This document shows positions 9,423-16,503 of a stretch of 16,503 nucleotides of DNA, piece after piece (position 1 is the stretch's first letter; the number at the start of each line of letters is the position of its first letter). The notes under the pieces are model-generated. The model made no database searches and had not been told where the DNA came from. It saw only the letters and a list, made by a program, of their open reading frames with translations. A program made the position numbers and the translations under genes. The DNA is from Hymenopellis radicata. Taxonomy: Eukaryota > Basidiomycota > Agaricomycetes > Agaricales > Physalacriaceae. Where the stretch lies: contig JADNRX010000993.1 of assembly GCA_015501595.1 (NCBI GenBank), positions 1 to 16,503 on the forward strand, given 5' to 3'.

Positions 9423-9614
9423 TGGAGATATGGTTCGAGTCGAATAGAGGGATCCCGACGACTTGATCGCATAGTCCGCCCGGTTTCTACCGGACAAGTG
9501 ATATTAGGACGAACCGCACAGTGGCTGAAGCTGTGACTCCTGCAGAGGGAATTGCGGGAACACTCGGAGTGGTATTCATTAAAGTGCATTACTCGTGTAG
9601 ATAAAAAAACCAAG

Positions 9615-10393
9615 TTAAGACTCGGCAGTGAGCACTGTAGTACGATTAGCGACGCGAAGGAAGGAGTATGAAGAAGAAACATACCAGGGTACTTTCCCTC
9701 GGGGCGCTGCGGATGTCGGTGTAATTTGCATCGAGTCTGGCACCCTCAATGATGATCCCCTCCTCTGACCGAATTGTCTCCAGAGCCTTGTCGGCAGCTT
9801 CCTGAGTTTCGAAGACGAGGAAGGCAAAAGGGCGAGGGTATCCGCGAAAGTGGCTAAGAGTCTGGTAAGCTGGAAGGAAACACGAAAGTAGGGAGGGAAG
9901 CCACGTACGAAGTCTAACGCTGACCTTGCCGAATTGGCCAAACACCTTGGCGATGTCGGGTGCTGAGATACCAAACTGTGAAGAAATGTTATGCAAGAAA
10001 AGTTGCAGGGATTTCTTGGTGTCGTCCACCCCCGGAGTTTGGACTGGGACCTCGTCTCGGGTCTGCGAGGCCCTGAAAGTTTTGGGCGGACAGGATTGCT
10101 GGAGGGATCTCTAGTGTCCCCTTGTCCATGAGCTTCTGAGCGTCGGCTTGCTCCTGGAAGGTGACAATGCAAATCTTGCCATGGGGCATGGCCAGCCAGA
10201 GGCGCTCGACGGGACCAAAGTTGGCAGCCAGGCCCTCTTTGAGGGCTTGGTGCGAGATTTTGTTGTCAATCTTCTGAACGACGTCAACGAAGACAGCGTT
10301 GGTCGGACCGACCTCTGATGCTACACCGCGCGCGCATAGATGAATGGCGGAGAGTGTGGTGCGGGGCAGACGGCGAGCGAAGAGGGAGAACAT
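9615..10393 (-). CDS. Two-RRM RNA-binding protein with mitochondrial-type leader (3 exons, two frame breaks)
   Basis: Exons 10393-9909, 9869-9685 and 9634-9615 give about 229 residues. The N-terminus (MFSLFARRLPRTTLSAIHLC) is basic, lacks acidic residues and looks like a mitochondrial presequence. RRM1 spans about residues 33-100 (RNP2-like AVFVDV, RNP1-like HGKICIVTF). RRM2 spans about 130-212 (RNP2-like LFLHNI, RNP1-like RGYPRPFAFLVF). The likely role is binding of mitochondrial RNA; the target is unknown. The last intron (9684-9635) starts GTATGT, and the end reads VLTAES. A 39-nt intron (9908-9870, GTACGT to CCAG) is possible; reading through it also stays open. Two corrections are needed: one base fewer near TTTT 10080-10083 and one base more near GGGG 9701-9704. 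With both, the domains and all splice phases agree, which argues for sequencing indels. Confidence 0.75.
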
Positions 10394-11617
10394 TGGGGTT
10401 TAGTCATTGCACAGCCACATGATTGTTGACGCGACTTGGGCGCGTACTTTCGTGAATCTGTTTGCTCCTCTACTGCCCTGCTTCAATTATTACCCTAGCA
10501 TTACATCGAAATAAATCTTACATTAAGTGAATAGCACCTCAAGAAGTCTGTTATCAGTGTGCAAACAAACAAAAAGCACTCCATATCGGGAAGGCTCTGC
10601 CGCCGGCAACTTGAACCAGGTCTTGTCTTCTTACTAAGGGCTTTCACTGTGGGCAACAAGTCGTCGCTCCTCCCTGCGCGTTCATCCTGACGGAAGCCTC
10701 GTGATCGATGGCGGCATTTGATACTCCAGAAACCCACAATCTTTTCACTGTTTGACAATCCCGAACTTCTCCAAGACGCTCTTCGGGTCAGTCGCCTAAC
10801 ATCTGGCTTATGCGAATATCGTCGCGCACCTGCTACCAATCCCTGTCTACCCATGTCTACGACAGAGAAGTTTGATTTACCTCAAACGCGCTCTCTGTGC
10901 GACCCACGCGCCGAGCTTGATTGGAATCCGAGCCTCTCACTCGAACGCTTCGATTCCCAACGTATAGTTGGAAGCGGGCGCAAAGTGCCGGGCCCTCCAC
11001 CTTTCCAAGCATCATGATGCTGATGATGCAACAGCGTACACATCTTCCAACTATGTAGAGGAGAAATCATAACCCACATCGCGCTGTCAACCTCGTACAA
11101 AACGACTTATGAATCGATACGAGATTTGGGCCATAACACGACGGTTTACCGGAAGGAGGTCCTCAGCGCCTCCAACTCGGATTGCCTGAAACTGACTTGT
11201 TCGGTAAAGTCCCCGGACGACGGGAGTCACGACGAGGGCCCCTCGTCAAGAGACGAACACAACTGCTGGAACGAAACGAAACTCGTCTCTTCGAAAGGAT
11301 TGAGATGATGTACGTACCATCCGAGTCTGCATTCCTTCACCTTTACCACAGAAACAACATGAAATGACCTCAACTTGCATTAGGTAGCTCAAAAATCTCA
11401 ACCGGAATGCACCGAACGATGATAGTGGCTGCCAGTGCTCGACTCACTTGATGACGCTCACATTATTTGTTTGATCTACGTCCCAGAAACTGCGGTACAC
11501 TGCAAACCGCGGTAATTGCATGTCACTACGACACCGAGGAGCGCTCGACAGGACATGCGTCGGACATATTTTTCGTCTATTTTGTGTTTCGTGGTCTATT
11601 CTGAGGAACTGCTATAG
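10394..11617. other. Intergenic stretch without firm gene
   Basis: It includes the presumed promoter of the RRM gene (just above 10393) and the second copy of the direct repeat. The frame at 10501-10854 on the minus strand crosses repeat block a and has no family resemblance. From 11020 to 11617 I see only short frames with no coding character. Confidence 0.4.
10729..10907. repeat. Direct repeat, copy 2 (long form)
   Basis: It carries the same two blocks as 9349-9422 (10729-10760 and 10875-10907) but with 114 bases between them. The two copies have the same orientation and enclose the RRM gene. The high identity of the blocks suggests a fairly recent duplication followed by loss of about 105 bases from copy 1. 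Confidence 0.75.
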
Positions 11618-11624
11618 TATAAAG
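11618..11624 (+). promoter_or_regulatory. TATA box of the small Cys-rich gene
   Basis: TATAAAG lies 136 bases before the ATG at 11754. It is followed by a strongly pyrimidine-rich leader with CATCTC repeats (11649-11697), a common layout for well-expressed fungal genes. Confidence 0.65.
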
Positions 11625-11645
11625 GCTTCAAGTCGTTGGCAGGAA

Positions 11646-11732
11646 ATGTCATCTCCATCTCCATCTCCTTCCTCGTCTTGTTCTTGTTCCTTCTCTAGAC
11701 ATATACTACTACCCGATTATTATTGCTTTTAA
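11646..11732 (+). promoter_or_regulatory. Possible upstream ORF in the leader
   Basis: An ATG at 11646 opens a 28-residue frame (MSSPSPSPSSSCSCSFSRHI and more) that ends at TAA 11730-11732, 21 bases before the main ATG. If transcription starts near 11650, as the TATA box at 11618 would predict, this ATG may lie at or before the start site and then would not be translated. Confidence 0.3.
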
Positions 11733-11753
11733 TTCTACACTACCAAAGCCACG

Positions 11754-12285
11754 ATGTGCCGCCTTCGCCAGTGCGTTTTCATTCCTGCTTTCCAATCGAG
11801 TTCTCACCTCCGGTTTTATTCTAGGGTCCTCAATGTCTACACCAAGTGTGGCCACGGAATAAGTCTTGTATGCACTGTTAGCCGGCGTTCCTGTTTACCT
11901 GCTCATATTCGTTCCTGCTGTAGCCTGACGAACTTGTAAGAGCCCTTTATCTTTAGCGCCTACCCTTCCTATCACCCGCTACCAGATCCGATGTGAATCG
12001 AGACACTGTCGGTTCAGTCTTTTCCACCCCACTTCCTGCAAGCCACCTCAGTGCCGCAGGACTTGTGCTCAATTGTAAGCTACTTACCCACGTCGTCATT
12101 CGACCACCACTGACCTGAAACCCGTCTGTAGCAAGAAGTTCCCGGAACAATACAGTATGTCTTCCTTTCATGTGCCGTTGTCTTTCTCAAATATGTCAGG
12201 TCCTCACATTAACTCTTACTGCCCGGCGTGCCTTGACTCCTCGACTCGGGTCAGGCCGCCGTTAAACGTCGAGGAGATCCTATAA
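11754..12285 (+). CDS. Small Cys-rich protein (89 residues, 6 exons) of an uncharacterised agaricomycete family
   Basis: Exons 11754-11770, 11825-11867, 11924-11935, 11986-12074, 12132-12154 and 12200-12285 join in frame through introns of 54, 56, 50, 57 and 45 nt, all GT-AG. The third exon is a 12-base microexon coding PDEL. The protein starts MCRLRQVLNVYTKCGHGISL and ends VRPPLNVEEIL. Nine cysteines (2, 14, 27, 32, 42, 47, 51, 69, 72) and several histidines (16, 31, 38, 64) sit in paired patterns (CGH, CX4C, CX4CX3C, CPAC), as expected for a zinc-binding fold. I recall many agaricomycete proteins of the same layout (MCR, CGH, HP-C, QCxxTC, QYSPHI-YCPxC), all without assigned function. There is no signal peptide, so it is probably intracellular. 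The frame has no breaks. Confidence 0.85.
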
Positions 12286-12306
12286 TACGCGCCACGGTTA
12301 CCGTAA

Positions 12307-12333
12307 AGCACCGTTATCACTGATAATAGTGCT
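12307..12333. repeat. 27-base hairpin just downstream of the Cys-rich gene
   Basis: AGCAC and TTATCA pair with TGATAA and GTGCT around a single C, with a 2-by-2 bulge (CG opposite TA). It begins 22 bases after the stop codon, so it would lie in the 3' UTR. A role in RNA processing is possible but unproven. Confidence 0.5.
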
Positions 12334-13602
12334 TTCTTGCCACCCACACGTATCCACATCGAGACATGGTCATCATGTTTCCACTCCACCTGTGTTCGTT
12401 TATTATTTATACTTCCGGGTCGTGCCACCACCCATCACTATTATCATTGTTGGTGATCCATTCTCAACACCGACACTGTTCTCCGATTTGACTGGCTCCG
12501 AGAACATTTGATCCGTGCGGGATGTGTCGATCTATTCGCGTCCAGAGGCGATGAGGACTGTGAGTGGGTCTCGTAGCGTTCAAGGAAGCAGCGAGATCTA
12601 TTGCTGGCGCGTTGTAAGAGCAGTGGTCTCGTAGCATACGGCCGACGTGATTCTCTGTGACCTGCTTGTTTTCCGCATTGTGCGGGCACGAACAAGACAT
12701 GACCATTCTCTCCCTCGCGGTGCTCAACCACTCCGATTACTATCCTGGCATGGACAAAAAGCATGCGTCCATCCGCGAGAATATAGATGCCCTTCTACTC
12801 ATCTGCCGACTTCAGCCCCTCCTTTACCTCAGCGTCAAGCCACTGTCGCCACTCCTGTCGACGAAGAGTGTTCCGAATCAACCTGTCGGCGCCCAAATTT
12901 CCACTGCTCTTGCAGCCTCGCCAGTGAACGACAGACACCTTCCTCCACCTACACGCATGTTGCACTAGGGCTAAAGTTCGAAAACTACCGTCTGGAGATG
13001 ATTTGGATAAGGAGTCGCACAGGCGTGGACATCATGTTGCCCGACAGCAGTCGTTCGTCTCGCCGCCCACCGCGAATGCAGGACGTGGATTCCGGCCCAC
13101 GTCAATTTGCTACACGACATTTTGACGAGCGTGGATAGTCATGATAGTCCCAATATCATTTCTTTCGGTTCCAAGAGGCTATCGATTTGGAGAGTCGGAA
13201 GATGGCGGCAAAGAACATAGTGCTGACCGCGGCATCGCCAAAGAAACACAAGGAAGGTGTGCTGCCTGGGTTACGGGCGCCTACCGGAGACGCTCCCAGC
13301 CTCGACGCACCTACGGTACGAATCGACTCCAACTTTAGTTTTCACATCGCTTATTAGCACGATTTCCTCCGTTGCTGTTCATGCTCACTGTACCGCGAGA
13401 CTTGGTCGAGAAAAGTGTTATATAACATTACGAGAAATCGGTACACTCCCTTCATTATAACTATGTACTTATGGGTCGCGCTCCGGCGCTACAGACATAC
13501 GCTTAAGTATTGTACGTAGACCATGTAAGTAAGGCATAATGATAAAGTAAGTAAATGCCAAGGAGTATAGTAAGAGCGACCTTGTCCTGCAAACTCACTA
13601 CG
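12334..13602. other. Stretch without firm gene
   Basis: It holds copy B of the dispersed repeat and several coding-like pieces that do not assemble. One is a frame at 12657-12968 (LSLAVLNHSDYYPGMDKKHA region). Another is a plus-strand frame from ATG 13202 reading MAAKNIVLTAASPKKHKEG that would need an upstream promoter I cannot see. The part from 13450 to 13602 is the 3' flank of the minus-strand gene. Confidence 0.35.
12655..12818 (+). repeat. Diverged dispersed repeat, copy B
   Basis: It aligns with 7680-7975 in two blocks (TGCTTGTTTTCCGCATTGTG region and the ATAGATGCCCTTCTACTCAT region). This copy keeps an open frame through both blocks, reading LNHSDYYPGMDKKHASIREN and then IDALLLICRL, and may be closer to the ancestral sequence. 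The family is not recognised. Confidence 0.5.
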
Positions 13603-14160
13603 TCATATTCGCAATGTGACCGAGCTTTCCAGCCGCTCAGCGTGAACACCAGGCCCAGACGTCACGGATGCTCCGACGGTGTTAAGAAGAACATCGGTCT
13701 CTAACTTGTTAAGCTGCTCCTTAGCCCATCGCGCTTCTTCCTGGGCCGTTTCTCCATGGCGCGTTTTTCGCTCTCAATCTAAATGATGTTGAGAAGCTGT
13801 CTGCACAGGCAAAGGAGTAGTACGTACGCACGCGCTCCATTGTTTCAACTCGCGAATTCAGAGTTTTTCCTATTTCGATCGTGTCGTCTGCGTCGAAGGT
13901 TGAAGAGGCGGAGGAGGCCAAGAAGGGAAGCCGGACAACGTCTCTGAACAGACGCGATGTACCAACATGCGTGGCAATCAACGCCAACCAAGGGAGTAGT
14001 ACAAAGAACGGACGACGCCGTCAACGATATACACGACGTGCGCCGTAAGATACTCGTGGAATGGCATGGGAGGTTTCTTGTGATACACGAGGCGTGTCGG
14101 AATGACAGGCGTCGAGCACTGCTCGAAGGTATTTCCTAGCAATGTTTGCAGAGAGACCAT
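13603..14160 (-). CDS. Unrecognised small membrane / coiled-coil protein (2 exons, two frame breaks)
   Basis: I do not recognise the family. Exon 1 is 14160-13832 and exon 2 is 13778-13603, with a 53-nt intron starting GTGCGT. The model gives about 168 residues. The first part reads MVSLQTLLGNTFEQCSTPVI, followed by a moderately hydrophobic stretch around residues 45-75 (VVYIVDGVVRSLYYSLG, then LALIATHVG) that could be a membrane segment. The C-terminal part is charged and heptad-like (ETAQEEARWAKEQLNKLETD), a likely short coiled coil, and ends in SVTLRI. The frame needs one more base at CC 13988-13989 and one more somewhere in 13750-13778, most simply in the T run 13764-13768. A pyrimidine-rich leader precedes the ATG. 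A small organelle-membrane protein is a guess only. Confidence 0.5.
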
Positions 14161-14285
14161 CCCGCCGAAAGAAAGAGATAAGTGTTTGCGAGAATAGTGG
14201 TATGAACGTCGTTCCGTGATGAAGCGGGGAGGGCAGCTCGCGAACTAGTCCAAGACCTCTATCCATCCAACTCCTCCAGAACTTC

Positions 14286-14686
14286 TCAGCCCCTCATTTT
14301 CACACAGGCAAAAGCAGTTTGACGCGTCAAGCCTGACAAGATCGGTATCATGTCCCACTCGAAGTACCTGGCAGATCTATCCCAGGCATCAACAGCATCA
14401 TCAGCGACGCTCTTGGCCCACCCTGGCAATCATCGTCCTATACCACTCCACACAGGGTCGGCAGCAAAATCCCACTGCGCCTCGGTGAAGACGGTCGACT
14501 CCGGATCGAGGTCAAAGTCGACGATGAACAGGAGCGAACGACATCCGGCCCGCATCAACTGGGCAAGGCGGACGGGAACGAGAGCTCGCTCAAGGGCACG
14601 TTTCCGTTGCTAGACGTGAGCTGCATTTGCTGAAAGAGCACGTCGTTAGCATCATCGCCGTGCACTGACAGACGAATGGCCGCCAT
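14286..14686 (-). CDS. Unrecognised coding fragment with a frame break and an in-frame stop
   Basis: From ATG 14686 the frame reads MAAIRLSVHGDDANDVLFQQ, then VPLSELSFPSALP. It breaks at GGG 14561-14563; one extra base leads into QLMRAGCRSLLFIVDFDLD, ESTVFTEAQWDFAADPVWSG and a TGA at 14432-14430. The same frame continues with strongly coding-like sequence (LPGWAKSVADDAVDAWDRSA, RYFEWDMIPILSG) to TGA 14288-14286. Codon choice favours C or G in third position, as in the other genes here. I do not recognise the product. It could be a pseudogene, a gene with sequencing errors, or a gene ending at 14430 beside a chance open frame. It lies just upstream of, and in the same direction as, the 13603-14160 gene. 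Confidence 0.4.
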
Positions 14687-15254
14687 ATCAGTGGCGTGAA
14701 CGAGGCGTGTACGGCCATCGTTAACGCGAACCCGCGGGGTATGACTGGGTTTGCCTCGATTAGGCGGAGAAACGGAAAGCGCTCATCAGCGTCCGAGCGA
14801 GGTCATTTACGGGCGTCTAGCCTTCGGGAAAGGTGTTTGGGGAGCTCGGTGGCTTTATGTAGATTCGTGGCAGCGGCACAGCGGGTGCATATCATGTCGA
14901 ACTGGGGGTGTGCAGATGCGGTATCGGAGGATCTGGGAGTAGAGATTGGGCGGCCAGTCGACGGGGTCCGTGATAATGCTCGCCTTACGAAAGGAGTTGG
15001 GGGCTGGAGTCGAAATACGTTGTTTAGGTGACGGGCGGCTGATGGGAGGGGTTCGGATAGGGCGAGTAGTTGTATGCGGTATAAAAGCTATCAAGGCGGT
15101 CAGCTAAAGCCTTAAATAGAAATAAGCACGCACTTTTACAGGCAACCGTTGTAATCCCAAGGACAGTTAAATGTCTCTATCCTCCAAATCCAACTTTGCA
15201 GGCAGCCGTCGTGGTTGATGCTGAATGGCGAGAACAGACTCCCTGCGTGACGCG
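14687..15254. other. Stretch without firm gene
   Basis: Overlapping GC-rich frames occur on both strands (plus 14696-15031, minus 14855-15094), but neither shows a family, promoter or introns. A TATAAAAG sits at 15080-15087 on the plus strand with no gene after it. The rest is unremarkable. Confidence 0.35.
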
Positions 15255-15446
15255 TCAATAAACATTTACTGCCATGGAAGCGCGCTCACGGTCGTTAAAA
15301 CTCGACTTTCTTGCTCTCAACTGCAAAGGTTTAAGAAGAGGCTGCGCAAGATTAACTGGAAAACTTACAGCAGCTGTGAGGGAGAACCTTGAAAGACGAT
15401 AAGCTTTGATATTATCGAGCTTGACGGCAGATCGTGACGGTAGCAT
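15255..15446 (-). CDS. Possible very small two-exon gene (47 residues)
   Basis: Exon 15446-15369 reads SAVKLDNIKAYRLSRFSLTA after MLPSR. A 48-nt intron with a perfect GTAAGT donor and a CTTTGCAG acceptor (15368-15321) leads to LRARKSSFNDRERASMAVNV and a stop at 15255. The intron signals are the best evidence. The frame also stays open unspliced (63 residues). There is no family resemblance, and it may be one end of a larger gene that is otherwise decayed. Confidence 0.3.
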   Translation of the reverse strand: MLPSRSAVKLDNIKAYRLSRFSLTAAVSFPVNLAQPLLKPLQLRARKSSFNDRERASMAVNVY

Positions 15447-15609
15447 GGAAAGAGGTGCGACGGTGGGAAGACTGGTGGAACGGTCGGCCCGGCCCTCCGC
15501 CTAGTCCAAGGATTTGAATGAGGTGCGTTCTCGTCGAGGTTGTCGACGTTTGCTTGATACGTTGTTAGGGTTTGGGGTATTCGAGAAAACTCGATAGCCC
15601 GTGACAGGC

Positions 15610-15691
15610 ACGCGAACTGTACGCGAACTGTGCAAGACCTGTGTACACAGCGCGGGAAGACGATCCGCCTTGTGTACACAGCGCGGGAAGA
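15610..15691. repeat. Short tandem repeats with TGTGTACACA palindromes
   Basis: ACGCGAACTGT occurs twice in a row (15610-15620, 15621-15631). TGTGTACACAGCGCGGGAAG occurs at 15640 and again at 15671 (31-base spacing), followed each time by A, C or T and GATC. Each copy includes the palindrome TGTGTACACA. These may be binding sites or simple slippage products. Confidence 0.75.
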
Positions 15692-15754
15692 TGATCGCCC
15701 TGGACGCGTGTGAGTCGGGCACACATGCCGTCCGAAATGCTGTCGCCTATCCTT

Positions 15755-15781
15755 CCACCACAACCACCACCACCACCACCC
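15755..15781. repeat. CCA microsatellite
   Basis: A run of CCA/ACC triplets, interrupted once by CAA, directly precedes the minisatellite. It is a simple sequence repeat with no coding support. Confidence 0.85.
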
Positions 15782-16450
15782 GATTTCTTGATCGATTACC
15801 TCCTGCAGTACCCAAGCCTAGTGTTTACTTGAGGTGTGCAGCACAGACAAGTCATTCCGTTCTGTTTATTAATGATTACAAGGTCCACATGGCGGCAAAT
15901 AGTGCTGTCTCGCAAAGCGATGAATCATCGATGGTGTGCACACATCCAGACATCCAATTTCTTGATTGGATAGAGCACCTAAGCCTAGCAGTTCCTGAAA
16001 GGTGTGCAGCACAGACAAGTTATTCTGTTTGGTTTATTAACAAGTGCAAGGTCCACAATGGTGCCGAATCATACTGGCTTGCAAAGTGACGAATTGTTGA
16101 TGGTGCCTGCACATCTTGATGGGGTTTCAGCACCCAAGCCTAGTGGTTACTGAGAGGTGAGCAGCACAGACAAGCCTTTCTATTCTGTTTATTAATACGT
16201 ACAAGGTCCACAACAGCGGCGAATAATACTGGCTTGCAAAGTGACAAATTGTCAATGGTGCCCACATATCTTGATGAGGTTCAGCACCCAAGCCTAGCAG
16301 TTACTGAGAGGTGAGCAGCACAGACAAGCCTTTCCATTCTGTTTATTAATACATACAAGGTCCACAATGGTGGCGAATCATACTGGCTTGCAAAGCGACG
16401 AATTGTCGATGATGCGCACACATGCAGAGACCCTACTTGATGAGGTTCCA
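15782..16450. repeat. Minisatellite: four units of about 154-167 bp plus a partial unit
   Basis: Units start at 15811, 15978, 16133 and 16287 with CCCAAGCCTAG (CCTAAGCCTAG in the second). Each contains GCAGCACAGACAAG, a TTTATTAA core, ACAAGGTCCACA and CTTGCAAAG-GAC-AATT, except that the first is more diverged. A remnant of an earlier unit's end lies at 15782-15810. Units three and four are most alike, so the array appears to have grown towards the right edge. No frame is kept across units, so it is not a protein repeat. It may extend only slightly past 16450, where similarity ends. Confidence 0.88.
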
Positions 16451-16503
16451 GTAAATCTGCCATCCTCATTGCCTTGTCAGAACGGTTCAGAGACCGTTTT
16501 ATA

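Noticed and set aside
9423..9440. tRNA-like GGTTCGAGTCGAAT near 9432
   Set aside because: No acceptor or anticodon stem could be built around it.
9646..10029. Separate single-RRM gene starting near 10029
   Set aside because: It lacks an ATG there; it is the second half of the RRM gene displaced by a frame break.
12518..12560. Possible MCR-type start (ATGTGTCGATCT) near 12520
   Set aside because: The frame stops after a few codons and no matching exons follow.
15601..16089. 162-codon plus-strand frame over the tandem repeats
   Set aside because: It crosses a microsatellite and two minisatellite units without keeping frame in the remaining units, so it is not a protein repeat.
1..16503. Programmed frameshifting as an explanation of the frame breaks
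   Set aside because: The sites share no slippery heptamer and fall in unrelated genes; assembly indels or decay explain them better.

Overview
The window looks like nuclear DNA from a mushroom-forming basidiomycete (Agaricomycetes). The genes are compact and split by many short GT-AG introns (about 45-60 nt). Promoters are TATA plus pyrimidine-rich. Three gene products belong to families I know from such fungi: a 'macrofage activating glycoprotein'-like secreted protein, a ROT1-type ER protein, and a tiny Cys-rich protein built of very small exons. No prokaryotic operon, CRISPR array, rRNA or convincing tRNA was seen.

Layout. At 205-1520 (minus) lies a five-exon gene for a secreted, probably GPI-anchored glycoprotein, with one 1-base frame break. 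At 1521-2855 no gene was found, only a 36-bp near-perfect palindrome. At 2859-3378 there is a complete MITE with about 100-bp terminal inverted repeats and a TTA target duplication, which looks like a Tourist/PIF-Harbinger element. At 4201-4723 (minus) there is an unrecognised spliced reading frame. At 6037-7372 (plus) there is an intact four-exon gene of unknown function behind a TATA box. At 7373-8827 no firm gene was found, only one copy of a diverged repeat that recurs near 12.7 kb. At 8828-9322 (minus) is the 3' part of a ROT1-like gene without its N-terminal exons. At 9615-10393 (minus) is a gene for a two-RRM protein with a mitochondrial-type leader, flanked by a direct repeat. At 11618-12285 (plus) are a clear promoter and an intact six-exon gene for an 89-residue Cys-rich protein. 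At 13603-14160 and 14286-14686 (minus) are two unrecognised genes with frame breaks. From about 15.6 kb to the end come short tandem repeats, a CCA microsatellite and a minisatellite of four units of about 155-167 bp.

The genes do not form one pathway. ROT1 and the GPI-type glycoprotein both belong to the secretory and cell-surface route, but they are 7 kb apart and no functional link can be claimed. A recurring feature is that five minus-strand genes need one-base corrections, mostly at short homopolymers, to read through. The two plus-strand multi-exon genes need none. The simplest explanation is residual indel error in the assembly; real pseudogenes are the alternative. The best structural discovery is the MITE. 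I found no convincing new multi-gene system.
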